NCBI GenBank assembly: GCA_013397845.1
Contig: VZTG01009146.1
Coordinates: 124,495 to 188,494 of the forward strand
DNA: 64,000 nt
Source of the DNA: Melanocharis versteri
Taxonomy: Eukaryota; Chordata; Aves; Passeriformes; Melanocharitidae
Direction of reading: 5' to 3'
Made by a program: the position numbers and the translations under genes. The notes under the pieces are model-generated. The model searched no databases. It was not told the origin of the DNA and saw only the letters and a list, made by a program, of their open reading frames with translations. Of the stretch, positions 1 through 10,990 are shown in pieces; position 1 is the stretch's first letter, and every line of letters starts with the position of its first letter.

Positions 1-134
1 CTGGATCCCTGGCAGTGCCCAAGGCCAGGCTGGACACTGGGGCTTGGAGCAGCCTGGGACAGTGGGAGGTGTCCCTGCCCACGGGACACTGGATGAGCTT
101 TAATGTTCCTCCCAACCCAAACCCTTCTGTGATC
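1..134 (+). mobile_element. CR1 LINE 3' fragment, cut by the window start
   Basis: It contains the CR1 3' hallmarks in order: CCAAGGCCAGGCTGGAC, a CTTGGAGCAGCCTGGGACAG-type block, GGTGTCCCTGCCCA, and CAACCCAAACCCTTCTGTGA at the end. Confidence 0.85.
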
Positions 135-1037
135 GATGCCGCTGAAAGAATAAGTTAAATATTGATATAAATATTTAAACTTCACTTACGGCCTTCAGCG
201 TCTATTTACTCCAAAGCATCCCCCCGGAAAGTTTTGCCGACATGATCTGCAAGTTAAACAACTTTTCAAAGAACACTCCAGGGGCCGCACAAAGGACCCA
301 AACTCTCTGTATTGTCACGGGCTTGTGCTTTAAGCCGGGTTTAAGAGGGGCGGTGGGCGCGGGGCGGGGCAGCAGCGGGGCCGGGGCAGGGTGCCCGGGT
401 GGCCGTGCCTGGGTGGCCGTGCCAGGGCTGCCACCAGCGCCGCGGTGGCTCCCGGCAGGGCTGGGCACTCGCCACAGCCCGGGGAGAGAGGAGCACATGA
501 AAGCCGGGCTGGATTTGCCTTGCAATGACAGCTGCATATTAATCTAAAGAATTTCTGAAAAATCAAAAAGACGTTTTTCAGCAAAATACACCCCTAGAGC
601 CTCGATCCTAAAGCAAGGGAATAAACTTGAAACAGGATTGATTTCATCTTAAAGAGAATGGCTCTTTGAAATGCTACCAGCTGCAGTTGTCTTATTTGGT
701 TTTCAATACTATAACAAAATTGTGCCATATTGTGTCAAATAAGGAGATAATATAACAGCTTTAAACAAATTTTGTAATTACGGGATCAATCAGAAATGAA
801 TTAAATCCGTGAGCATTAGGTAAGTGGTGCCACTGAATACTGAGTAGCTCCAAACACCAGCTCCGGTGGCAGCCCCAGAGCTGAGGGCTTGGTGTGACAC
901 CAGCCAGGGGACACGGAGGACGTGGCAGCCCCCAGCCAGTGCTCCTGGGCTGGGGAAGGAGCACCAGGTACCTCACGGTTAAAGCTAAAAGAGTAAAAAG
1001 GGAGCTCCCCCAGCAGCCTGTGCCGGCAGGGCAGTGC
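135..1037. other. Non-coding; candidate conserved block with TAAT-rich sequence
   Basis: No gene is recognised. The AT-rich stretches at about 135-300 and 530-830 are not repeat-derived and carry AT-rich homeodomain-like motifs (for example AATATTTAAA and TTAATCTAAAG), flanking a GC-rich middle at 340-500. The open frames in the GC-rich part lack any coding signature. Confidence 0.25.
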
Positions 1038-1038
1038 C

Positions 1039-1092
1039 CAGCACCAGCAGCACCAGCAGCACCAGCAGCACCAGCAGCACCAGCAGCACCAG
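1039..1092. repeat. Nine-base microsatellite (AGCAGCACC)n
   Basis: About six perfect head-to-tail copies of a 9-mer. Confidence 0.9.
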
Positions 1093-1403
1093 ACTGGGGC
1101 AGCCCAGGTGGGGTTTGTTCCTGGGGATGGGAATGCTGCTCCGGCACGGCGGTGGTGACACTCAGGACGTTATCCCTGCCCTTGTCCGGGTGGCTCAAGG
1201 ATGGATTTGTGTTCCCGCAGCCAGGTGGGATGGAAAGCCACTCGCCATCGAAGCTGGGTGCCCCGCACAGCACCGAACTCCTGGGGATGTATCTTCGGGT
1301 GTTCGGGATTACGCCAGGACGGGAATGATCCTCAGGGCAGCCGGGGTCAGAGCCCGTCCTGCGGGCAGGGCCGTGGCCAGAGCTCCCCTCCCGCCCCAGC
1401 CCT

Positions 1404-1710
1404 GTGTGTGCTGTCCCTCCCAGCCCGGTCTGTGCTGTCCCAGCCCGGATTGTGCTGTCCCTCCCAGCCAGGTCTGTGCTGTCCTTCCCAGCCCGGTGTG
1501 TGCTGTCCCTCCCAGCCAGGTCTGTGCTCTCCCAGCCCGGTGTGTGCTGTCCCTCCGAGCCCGGTCTGTGCTGTCCTTCCCAGCCCGGTGTGTGCTGTCC
1601 CCCCCAGCCAGGTCTGTGCTGTCCCAGCCCGGTGTGTGCTGTCCCTCCCAGCCCGGTCTGTGCTGTCTCTCCCAGCCCGGTCTGTGCTGTCCCTCCCAGC
1701 CCGTGTGGCC
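1404..1710. repeat. GC-rich minisatellite, about 13 units of 24 or 20 bp
   Basis: The unit resembles TGTGCTGTCCCTCCCAGCCC followed by GGTC. Three of the units are 20 bp because they lack a CCCT-like block. The 24-bp period is divisible by three, so long repeat-encoded frames are open on both strands; these are not genes. Confidence 0.9.
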
Positions 1711-3160
1711 CAGGCACAGCGCCCAAACCCTGGGCACTGATAACAGCCCTGATAAGAACCCACACACCGTGGTTCCGGTGCCTCACAGAGATGGTTTTAC
1801 AAAAACTCACATCAGACAGGGTCAGGGTTACCAGGAGAAGCCCCTTGGCACCTCCACCAGACCCTGCCCATACACGGCCACTCAGGTGTGTGGGGACCCT
1901 CACTCCTGCCATTTAATTACTTGTCAATGAACTTCTTATGCAAATGAAGCACCAAGCGGCCCTTCCAGGTGTGATGTCACCCTGGAACCTGTGGGGAGAG
2001 GGGCCCCGGGTGCTGCACGGAGCAGGATTGGATCCCGGCAGATCACTGTGGGATCCCACCAGGGACTAATAAAACTATTATTTGGAAAAGCTTTTGCATA
2101 TTTAATATTCTTAGATAAACTGGAGCATTCCAAATCAGGCCTTTCTGCTGTCTCAAAGAACGAGGAACGCTGTTAGGGAATAATACATTAATAGCTGAGA
2201 TGCTGCACACACTCTTTTCTGAGGCTGTTTCTGCACCACTCGAATAATTCTGTTGATTCCTCCACTTGAACATCAAATTTGTATTTGAGCCGCTCTCTCG
2301 GAAGCTGCTGCCACAGCTGGAGCTACAGAATGAGTCAAAACAAGAGTCTGTGAACACAGGCAGCACAGGAGGGGGGGATTGTGTGCAGGAGTGCTCATCA
2401 TCCCTCCCCAAAATTGGGCTCTTCCTTTCTTTGTACTCTGTTTGATTTCCCTTTTCCCACACTTCTTCAATATCCCGTTTTCCTTCAGGGCAGCAGCGAA
2501 GAGCTTGGCTGGGGTGGGATTTGTATCGAGTATCAGGAGCCCAACTTTTGCGTGGCTGGGAAATGCAAACCCCATTTTCTCTTTTGGAAGGCAAATACCA
2601 GCAGTGTGAGGGATGAGGAGATGAGAAATTTTGTAAACCCCAAACTTATCAATACAATTATCCAAAAAAATCCCTCTCCTAAATGCATTTCTGCCCACAC
2701 CCTTCGCCCTGAGCAGAATCCAGGGACCCCAAACTCCTGGAGGTGTGGGGACCAAGGGAGAACTGCCAGCATGGAGAGAAGCAACCATTCTCCTAGAAAC
2801 TGGAAATTTAATGCCTTAAAACTCCCAAAATTTCAAATTTTTGTTGCTTTTTAGAGGATTGAACAGTTTTTCCTTCCATCCTGTGCAGGTCTGGGCCCCT
2901 GGGCACATCACTGGGCACAGCCTCCCCCCACACCCCTGGAGCTGCTCCCCAGTGCTCCAAACATCTTGGAGGGGAATTCTGAGAGGAGCTGGATCTTTTC
3001 CAAAGGAATTTCCGAATCTCCTCCTCTTCCACGTGTCTTATTGACTGTGGCCTTATTATCTGAAAGGATTTATGAGGAATTTGGGCCGATGTTCCTCTCT
3101 CAGCAACACCTGAAGGTTTGAGGGCTCCTCTGCTCATCAGCTGCTTTGCTGCTGGGGGTG
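1711..3160. other. Non-coding, nothing recognised
   Basis: This is unique, moderately AT-rich sequence. Several short open frames exist but none shows splice sites, homology or a coding signature. Confidence 0.5.
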
Positions 3161-3164
3161 GGAA

Positions 3165-3512
3165 TGCTGCTGCAGGGAGTGCTGTGCAGGGAATGATGTG
3201 CAGGGAATGCTGTGCAGGGAATTCTGCACAGGGAATGCTGTGCAGGGAATCCAGTGCAGGGAATGCTGCTCCAGAGAATGCTGCTCCAGGGAGTGCTGTG
3301 CAGGGAATGCTGTGCAGGGAATGCTGTGCAGGGAATTCTGTGCAGGGAATGCTGTGCAGGGAATTCTGTGCAGGGAGTGCTGCTCCAGGGAGTGCTGTGC
3401 AGGGAGTGCTGTGCAGGGAATGCTGTGCAGGGAATGCTGCTCCAGGGAGTGCTGTGCAGGGAATGCTGTGCAGGGAATGCTGTGCAGGGAGCGCTGTGCA
3501 GGGAATGCTGCT
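3165..3512. repeat. 14/15-bp minisatellite, more than 20 units
   Basis: The unit is GGGAATGCTGTGCA (14 bp), with variants such as GGGAGTGCTGCTCCA (15 bp). Open frames on both strands (Cys/Glu-rich on plus, His/Ser/Ala-rich on minus) are products of the repeat. Confidence 0.92.
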
Positions 3513-3514
3513 GG

Positions 3515-5880
3515 AGATGCACACATGTTTCGGATGAGGGGTGGTCACGTGCAGCTGGTGCTTACAACGTTTTACATCGCTCTGGATTTTCCATCTGTCA
3601 TGTTGTGTATTAAGTCACCCTGGATTACCCTGCGTTCCCACTTAACTCAGGGATGTGTGGAGAAGCGGGAGAGCACCCTTCCCACCCTGGCAAAGGACCC
3701 TGTTTTCCCATATTTGCCCGGAGAGATCACACATTATGATCGCTGTGTTCACTCCACCACGTAAAATGATCCCCGTTTATTCCATACAACAGATCCGGTG
3801 TCGTTTAATTAATTTGGGCTGCAGAGGAATGATCAAGCATTCACCAACAACTGACCTTTGGGACTGTCAGTGAGAAACCCTCGTGCTGTGCAGAGCCAGG
3901 ACAGCATTCCTGGAGGGAAGTTTTGCATGGAGAGGAAAACTGTCCCTGTGCCCCTTGCTGCCACCAGGTCACCGTAAGGACATCAGCGAGTTTAGACAAG
4001 CAGTGCTGGGCTGGCAGGAAAAGTCCTTCTGTGTAAGAGCAGTGAATTTATTAAAGCAAACAAAGAACTTAAAGAAAAGAGGTTCTGCACAGCCCCACGG
4101 AGTGCACGGGACAGACCCATGGGAAGAACCACACACAATTCCAGCCGTGCCCCGGAGGAAGCAGCCCGACCAACAGCACAACTGGTACCAGCAGAGCTGC
4201 TTTATTTTCCCAATACTTGCACTTTTCCAGGGTTGTTTTTGGTTTGGTTTTTTTTTTTTTTTGTTCTTAAACCAAGTATAACAGGAGAGTGTAAAGACAG
4301 GGCAGGGAGCAGCCGGCCCACGCCTGCCTGGGGTGCTGCAGCCTCCCCTCAGCATTCCCACCCCCGCAGGATCCAGCCCTGGATTATGGAGATTGCTGCA
4401 GACCTCAGGCCAGGAGTATTGACCAGCCCTCACCTCTGCCAGCTCCTCGTGACCCACAGCACAATGCAGGCTGATTTGGAACATAAAAGCATCATTGACG
4501 GCTCTGTATCACTGCAAGATGCTGTTCACCCATGTGCTCGAGGAGACTTTTAAACTTGCCGCTAATTAGGAGCTCGTTAATGAGGCCGCAGCCCCAGTCA
4601 GTGATCACAGCTCCGTGTCCATTGCTCCTGTTGGAGGCTTTCCCTGGGTTCTGCCTGCACTGAGTGTGGAGCGTTCAAATCCGTGTGGATGTGGCCCTTG
4701 AGGACACGGTCAGGGGTGGCCCGGGCTGCGTTGGACTCGGTGATCTCAAGGTTCTTTTTCTTCTTTTCTTTTTAAAGCCGTGCCAATTCCTTTTAAATTA
4801 AGATTTCACCAAGTCTCCTGCGCCATTTCCCATGTCTATAAATGGTTTGTTACTCGGGCAATACGGCCAAAGCAGTCACTTGTCCCCTCTCCAGGACCTC
4901 AAACACACCAAAACAGCTGCCCTCAATCCTCACTCCTGAGCTCACACTCTTTTTGAGGGGCTGCCCAGGAGTTTTGGGGTTGGAGCTCCAGGGAAAGTTC
5001 CCCCCTCCCACTCTGCCTGTGGTGGGGAGGGACTCAGGTAGGGAGGGGACACAGGCTGAGCCTGGTCCCAAGTGAAAAACCTGAGAGACGCACAAAGCAA
5101 AGGCAGGACAAGCCCAGCCAGCTGCTGAGAAGCTGGGGAGGTTTTCCAGCACTGTCCCCGCATTCCATGAGCATCCAAGTGATTCCCAACACTGGCAGCC
5201 AGAGCTGCTCCTGTCCTTGCTTTGCAGAAAACATCAGTAACTACACCACCACAAAAATCCCCCCTCTTTTCTAAGGGTCTCATCTCACTGAAAACCTGCT
5301 GGGGTTTGTGACAACACTTTTACATTAAGATACAAGAATTCAGATTTTCCACATGGTGCTGCACCAAAAATCACATTAGCAGAGAGTTGGAGCGAGAAGA
5401 TCAACGTTTATTACATCCCCATCATACACCGGCTTTTAAGCATGAAATGGAATATTGGATAAGGAGGGTTTAAAATCAAACCTGTCTCCAGCTTTGTGCT
5501 TGGGGCAAGTTCTCGCAGCACCAGCACTGCTGGGGTCATGTTAAATTTGCTGTGGGGATCCAAAACACAACTCAAATTATTTGTCTGTTGTGGTTTGGGA
5601 GATGGAACTGATACGTGTGGGCACGGGGGAGACTGGGAGGAAGGACACACTCCAAGGGTTGATCTATCTGGATTGGATATCAGGATCCATCCCCAGTGCT
5701 CTGTGTGAGCAGCAGATTTGGCACCCACAACCTGTAGATTTTGGTGCAATGCAGAGCCCTTCCAAGCCCTTTCACCTCACACTATTCCTAAATCCTAAAT
5801 CTCACTTTCTCTCAGCAAGATGGGGATTTTACCTGGAGTGTGGGTGGGCTCAGCTCACTGTGAGACACACTCTGGGGTGG
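3515..5880. other. Non-coding; one candidate conserved block at about 3735-3860
   Basis: No gene is recognised. 3735-3860 is repeat-free and contains GTTTAATTAATTTGGGC and AATGATCAAGCATTC, a composition typical of distal enhancers, but conservation cannot be assessed here. A T-run lies near 4244-4262. Confidence 0.25.
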
Positions 5881-6030
5881 AATCACAGAACATCCTGAGC
5901 TGGGAGGGACCCACAAGGATCATCCAGTCCAACTCCTGGCCCTGCACAGGACACTCCTAAAATCCCACATGCATCTGAGAGCGTTGTCCAAACACTCCTT
6001 GAGCTCTGGAAGGCTGCTGGGCAGGGAGGG
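5881..6030 (-). mobile_element. CR1 LINE fragment
   Basis: On the plus strand it begins AATCACAGAACATCCTGAGC, followed by GGGAGGGACCCACAAGGATC, AGTCCAACTCCTGGCCCTG and a TTGTCCAAACACTCCTTGAG block. This is the inverted 3' end of a CR1 subfamily. Confidence 0.8.
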
Positions 6031-6879
6031 CAGCAGGGAAAGCGCTCGTGCTGCAGGTTTTTGTTGCACTGAGCAGCAAGGATTGCACTTTGGCAGCACC
6101 TGGATCAGGATTTCCATGCCCAGGCAGCACAGCAGCAGCCTGGGGGTGATGCTGCCTGCCCTGCCTGCACTTCCACTGCCAGGAAAAGGCAGCAGGCAGC
6201 CACGGGAGAGTCACCTGCTCAAGCAGTGGTGGGGTTCGGTGCCAGCAGCATCTTTTTGGGGCATTTTTTGTAGCAGTATCAGCTCAATATCCAAGTATTT
6301 CACCTCGGACAAGCCATGACTCCTGAGCTCACCCTTTGCAGAAGTTCCTGCAGTTTTTTAGGCACAAATGGGAAAAAGATGATGGTTTCCTTTGGAAGGA
6401 CTTCGACCCATGCTGTCCCTCCAGCCCCCAGCTCCCCACCCATCCCACAGCACCTCCCACAGCGCCAGCAGGAGAACCACAGGGATTATCCACCAGGAGA
6501 GAGGGAGGAACATCCACATCTGTGCAGGGAGAGAAAGCAATAAATAACAAATGAGATCTGATTATGTAACACGATCTTCTTTTCGATGTACAGACAAATG
6601 ATGCAATAATAAATCGCACCTTTGTGTTTCAGCCTGCTCCAAACTGCAACATCTGGAGCTCTGGCCGAGGCTTCCAACTTCTGGGGGTACCTGGACCCCA
6701 AGGTTCACCTCCAGCAGTGCAGATGGAAAACTCTCAGGTTTTAACTCTCATGGTTATCACAGAGGTATCAGTGCACAGGGAGAGGGCATCACCCTCCCTG
6801 GCAAAGTGCAGCCAGCACAAGATGGGCTGGGGACAATTTCTTTTTAAAGCAGTAGGAAAGTCAAGGAACAGACTCGAGA

Positions 6880-7205
6880 ATTGTTCAGTTTGGAACAGCC
6901 CTCTGAGGTCATCGAGTCCAACCATGCCCCAGCACTGCCAAGGCCACACTGACCATGTCCCCAAATGCCACATCCACAGGGCTGTTAAACCCCTCTGGGG
7001 ATGGGGACTCCACCACGGCCCTGGGCAGCTGTGCCAGGGCTGGAAAACCCTTTCTGGGAAATTTCCCCAATATCCAACCCGACCCTGGCCCAGCCTGAGG
7101 CCGTTCCCTCTCCTCCTGTCCCTATTCCGGGGGGGCAGAACCCGACCCCCCCTCACTGCCCCTCCTGTCAGGGAGCTGTGCAGAGCCAGCAGCCCCAGCC
7201 CCAGC
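6880..7205 (-). mobile_element. CR1 LINE fragment
   Basis: It reads GAGGTCATCGAGTCCAACCA, a block containing GGGGACTCCACCACGGCCCT, GGGCAGCTGTGCCAGGGCT, and CCTGAGGCCGTTCCCTCTCC, in CR1 order on the minus strand. Confidence 0.85.
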
Positions 7206-7218
7206 TGCCAGAGCCGTG

Positions 7219-7267
7219 CCAAGGGGATGGGGATGGGGATGGGGATGGGAATGGGGATGGGGATGGC
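7219..7267. repeat. GGGGAT hexamer microsatellite
   Basis: About eight head-to-tail copies with one GGGAAT variant. It directly abuts the preceding CR1 fragment. Confidence 0.9.
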
Positions 7268-7339
7268 TCTGTGGGCATCCTCTGCTCCCCCCTGGGAGAA
7301 ACACCCCCCAGTCCACACCTGGAGCACGTTTTGCTGTTA

Positions 7340-7940
7340 AGGGTTGCCTAATCTTTAATCACCTCTTTGCCGTTTTGGCCAAACGGGGTGAAAAGAGTTT
7401 GCTAAAAAAGGAGTGGCCCCGTGCCCAGCTAAAACCTGGCAAAGTCGGGGAAAACACGGGCAGAGCTTGGACACGCTCGGGGAGCAGAGGCTGCTGGAAC
7501 AAGCGAAGCGAAGGAATAAAGCAGCGGGGGCTGAGGTTTGGTTCTCGTGGCTCCGGGAGTTCCGTGGCAGATTTACACCCGGGAGCAGCGGCAGGATCAG
7601 CGGGTCTCTGCTGGGGCCGGAGCTCCGCAGCGTTTGGGATTCACGGCTCGGCAGCGCTGGAACGGCAACTGCTCCATCTGGTGGGAGCGGCTCGGGCCGG
7701 GATGGGATGTGGGATGAGGGATGGGATGTGGGATGAGGAATAGGATGTGGGATGTGGGCTCGCAGCTCCCCCGGCAGAGCAGCGGCGATGGCCCGGCCGG
7801 TCCCGGCATCCCGGGGGCTCCCAGGGCTCCAGCATCCCGGGGAATCCCGGCTGGAGGGAGGGAGAGGGCACTGGTCCTAAAGGAACCGGGCTGAGCCGAG
7901 CCGGCTGCTCTCGGGGTATAAACGAATCACTCAATAGAAG
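7340..7940. other. GC-rich non-coding stretch with a GGGATG-type imperfect repeat at 7697-7761
   Basis: No gene is recognised. 7697-7761 consists of imperfect GGGATG/TGGGATG units. The flanks are GC-rich but lack a convincing exon. Confidence 0.4.
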
Positions 7941-7949
7941 GGGGATTTG

Positions 7950-8170
7950 GGTCAGCTGTAAGGGGAAAATCCTTCCCTGGGAGGGGGGGGAGGCCCTGGC
8001 ACAGGGTGCCCGGAGAAGCTGTGGCTGCCCCTGGATCCCTGGCAGTGTCCAAGGTCAGGTTGGACGGGGCTTGGAGCAGCCTGGGACAGTGGAAAGTGTC
8101 CCTGCCCATGGCAGGGGTGGGATGGGATGATTTTTAGGGTCCCTTCCAACCCAAACCGTTCCAGGATCCC
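7950..8170 (+). mobile_element. CR1 LINE 3' fragment
   Basis: It runs from the AAATCCTTCCCTGGGAGGG region through GGAGAAGCTGTGGCTGCCCC, GGTGTCCCTGCCCATGG-type sequence and CCTTCCAACCCAAACCGTTC. Confidence 0.9.
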
Positions 8171-8458
8171 ATGAGGTTTCCCAGGAGCATGCAGGGGTGG
8201 GAGCGCACAGCCCGTGCTGGGCTCTGCCTGGGGTTCCAGGTTCCACTCTAACAAACAAACACAGAAATGCAGAGGGAAAAAAAATATCGATGTCCAAAAT
8301 TTAAACTTTCCTTTCATATGAATTTTTGCTTCCTCACAACCCAAGGAGAGCCCTGAGAGACCAAGCTGGACTGCAGAACTCATCCCCAAATTAATGATTG
8401 TGGATCTGCTCAGATGTTGATGGCTCCAGGCTCCAGGGCCAGCTTGAATGAGCCCCCA

Positions 8459-8558
8459 CCCCAGAAGGGATCAAAGTGCCCCTGGTGGAATCAAACCACC
8501 CCAGAAGGGATCAAACCACCCCAAAAGGGGTCAAACTGCCCCGAAAGATATCAATTGC
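8459..8558. repeat. 20-bp tandem repeat, five units
   Basis: Five consecutive 20-mers start with CCCC and contain (A/G)AAGGGATCAAA, with increasing divergence towards the right end. Confidence 0.8.
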
Positions 8559-8559
8559 C

Positions 8560-9560
8560 TGGCTGTGGGTGCTTAGATGTGTGATGGGAGAGATGGCCCA
8601 AGCCTGGCCCTGTGGCCAGGGGCTCACAGGGGGTTTCTGCGCTATCCAAAGTGTCTGATGGTTATGGAGACACCCAGACACGGATGCTGGAAGAAGAAGG
8701 GAAGAAATACTTCCTTGCTTTCTAAGCGTGGCATTTTTGTACCTCAGCAAATTGGCGTCGCTACCAGCGGCAGTCCTCACTCTAAAATATGGGCATTTCT
8801 CTGCTGGAAATGCTTTCCTGCACTATTTCCTTGACCTGAAAGCTGGGAGTGTCAATACATCAGCACTGAAGTCTGCTGAGTGCCTAGAAATAAGGGGATA
8901 TCATCTCCAAAATGAGTGCCCACCAGGCTCTGTCAGCTCTGCCAGCACAGAGCAGCTCTTTGCAACTTTGATTTACTGGCAATTGTTGGAAAAGGAGCAA
9001 GCAAGGAATGAAAACCCAATATTTCCATTACCGTTTACTTAATAAAAAAATATTGTAGGGAAGTCAGACATCATAAAACGCCCATCCTCGCTCTGTATTT
9101 ACAGGGTCATCCAATAACTTGAGCCAGACCAGTAATCAATTTTAAAAAGCCCTTTGCAATTGAAGGCACAGACAAGTGAGTGCTCGATATCAATATTCCC
9201 ACAGCAAGGCTGCAGCCACGCTGCTCTGGAGCACCCCAAACACGCCAGGCTGAGTTAGAGCCCTCGGAGGGATGAGGTGGCTCACAGGGAGCACTGGAGA
9301 GGGAGCTCCATTCTCAAGGAGCCTTCTGGAACACTGAGAAATCCCTTCTCCAACGTGCCCAAAAGCTCTTCTGCATCATCCACTCATAGAACACCTCCTC
9401 TCGCTGATGTGGAGGGGATTTTTGCCATCAGGCTCTGGGGTTTTGGCCTATCCATGGGGCAGAAGTGCTGCCTGTGGCAGTAAAAGGCCAGCTCTGAGGA
9501 GGTGGTTCCTCCTCTCCCCCAGCATCACTCCCTGCCTTGGCTGCTTCTGGTCCTTCCCAT
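8560..9560. other. Non-coding; possible conserved block near 9050-9200
   Basis: No gene or repeat is recognised. 9050-9200 is unique sequence with CAATCAATTTTAAAAAG-like motifs, which could be regulatory. Confidence 0.25.
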
Positions 9561-9562
9561 TG

Positions 9563-9650
9563 TCACAGGATCAAAGAATGGTCTGGGTTGGAAGGAGCCT
9601 CAAAGGCCATCTGGTTCTGACCCCGTGGGCTGGTGGCTTTAGGGCATCTC
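9563..9650 (-). mobile_element. CR1 LINE 3' fragment, diverged
   Basis: It contains AGAATGGTCTGGGTTGGAAG and CCTCAAAGGCCATCTGG, the inverted CR1 terminus. Confidence 0.7.
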
Positions 9651-10124
9651 AGGTCCAGCCCCAGCCAGCTCAGAGCTGAGGCTCTGCTCGTGGGCAGCTC
9701 CGTGTGTTCAGCTCCCTCAGAGTCCCTTTGGGCCACATCTACAAGGGCTTCCTTTAAGAGAAGAAACCTCAGGCTGCTGCTGGAGAAATCAAAGCTCAGT
9801 TCCCAGAGAGGGCCATTCCCCCTGGATGTGCTCCCACCCTGGAAAATGTCCTCCAGCAGAACCAGGGCTGGGCTCCAGGCAGGAGCGGGAGGACCAAGGC
9901 GAAACCACGCAATCCTTTTCCTTCCTGTTGCCTGCAGCCACCCTCCAAAGACGTTTTAAGATAAATTCTGCTGTTTCAAGAAGTTGCTCATTCTGAGGCT
10001 CGTGGAGAACAGTGCCTGGTCCCTGAATCCCAGGGGAGCAGCAGGAAGTCCCAGGGAGCAGGAGGGGCCCTGCTGTAAAGACAAAGCAGCATTTCTGCCA
10101 GAGTCACCCAGCATCTCTCATTTT

Positions 10125-10440
10125 TCAGTCCATGGTTTAATCTATTTTAATGATTATCAATACTGATGGTGAGTGTAATCGCCTTGTCTGATACAATTGC
10201 TAGAATCTAAAAGTCAACTTGATTTTAATGGTTTATCATTAGGAGTATTATTTAGTCGGATTAAACTGGTCTTAATTCCTCCGCAGTCATTATTTAAAAG
10301 CTGTTTGGAGCACATTAGGGCGACCTCCCTCATCCTGGAATGAATCAATGCCCTGTCTCCATCCCATATATTTCCAGCAGCCTCTCACAAGCGGCCACAC
10401 GATGGACACCGAGGCACTACAAGCCGTAAATATTCATGAA
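10125..10440. promoter_or_regulatory. Candidate conserved non-coding element, TAAT-rich
   Basis: This is a repeat-free stretch dense in homeodomain-like cores (TTTTAATGATTATCAAT, GATTTTAATGGTTTATCATT, AGTCGGATTAAACTGG) and in isolated CpGs that have escaped decay. Such a pattern is typical of developmental enhancers. It is inferred from composition alone; no alignment was possible. Confidence 0.3.
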
Positions 10441-10685
10441 TCCTCCCTCCTGCCATTAAGATTCCCTTAACACCCCCCAGCAGGGGTTGGATTTAACTCC
10501 TGCTGTGATGGGGGCCCCTTAACCCCGCACTGGCAACAGGAGCGCTGGGAAACCTCACGGACTGGGACCTGGAGAAGCTGGAACAGCTTCCAGGGGACAA
10601 GTCCAGAGCCTTTGGAGCGAGTGCTGTGCTGCCAGGGAATCTCTGGGTGCGTCCCTGTCACCTCCCAGGGCCAGGGGACAGAGCC

Positions 10686-10990
10686 CAGCAGCAATCCCAG
10701 TTCATCCCGGCCTGGAGCAGGGGAACTGGGCCGCTCCAGCAGCAATCCCAGTTCATCCCAGCACGGAGCAGGGGAACTGGGCTGCTCCGGCAGCAGTCCC
10801 AGCCCATCCCAGCACGGAGCAGGGGAACTGGGCTGTTCCAGCAGCAATCCCAGCCTGGAGCAGGGGAACCGGGCTGCTCCAGCAGCAATCCCAGTTCCTC
10901 CCAGCACGGAGCAGGGGAACTGGGCTGCTCCAGCAGCAATCCCAGCCCATCCCAGCACGGAGCAGGGGACCTGGGCCTCTCCAGCAGCAC
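10686..10990. repeat. 51-bp GC-rich minisatellite, about six units
   Basis: The units begin AGCAGCAATCCCAGTTCATC and end CAGGGGAACTGGGCTGCTCC; one unit is internally shortened by about 10 bp. 51 is a multiple of three, which keeps long frames open on both strands. Confidence 0.9.

Noticed and set aside
761..1912. 383-codon open frame on the minus strand
   Set aside because: Most of it is the 24/20-bp minisatellite read as a Gly/Thr/Gln repeat. It has no start context, homology or conserved domain.
3198..3764. 188-codon cysteine-rich frame that might suggest a secreted peptide
   Set aside because: The Cys pattern comes directly from the GCTGTGCAGGGAAT repeat, with no signal peptide or splice structure.
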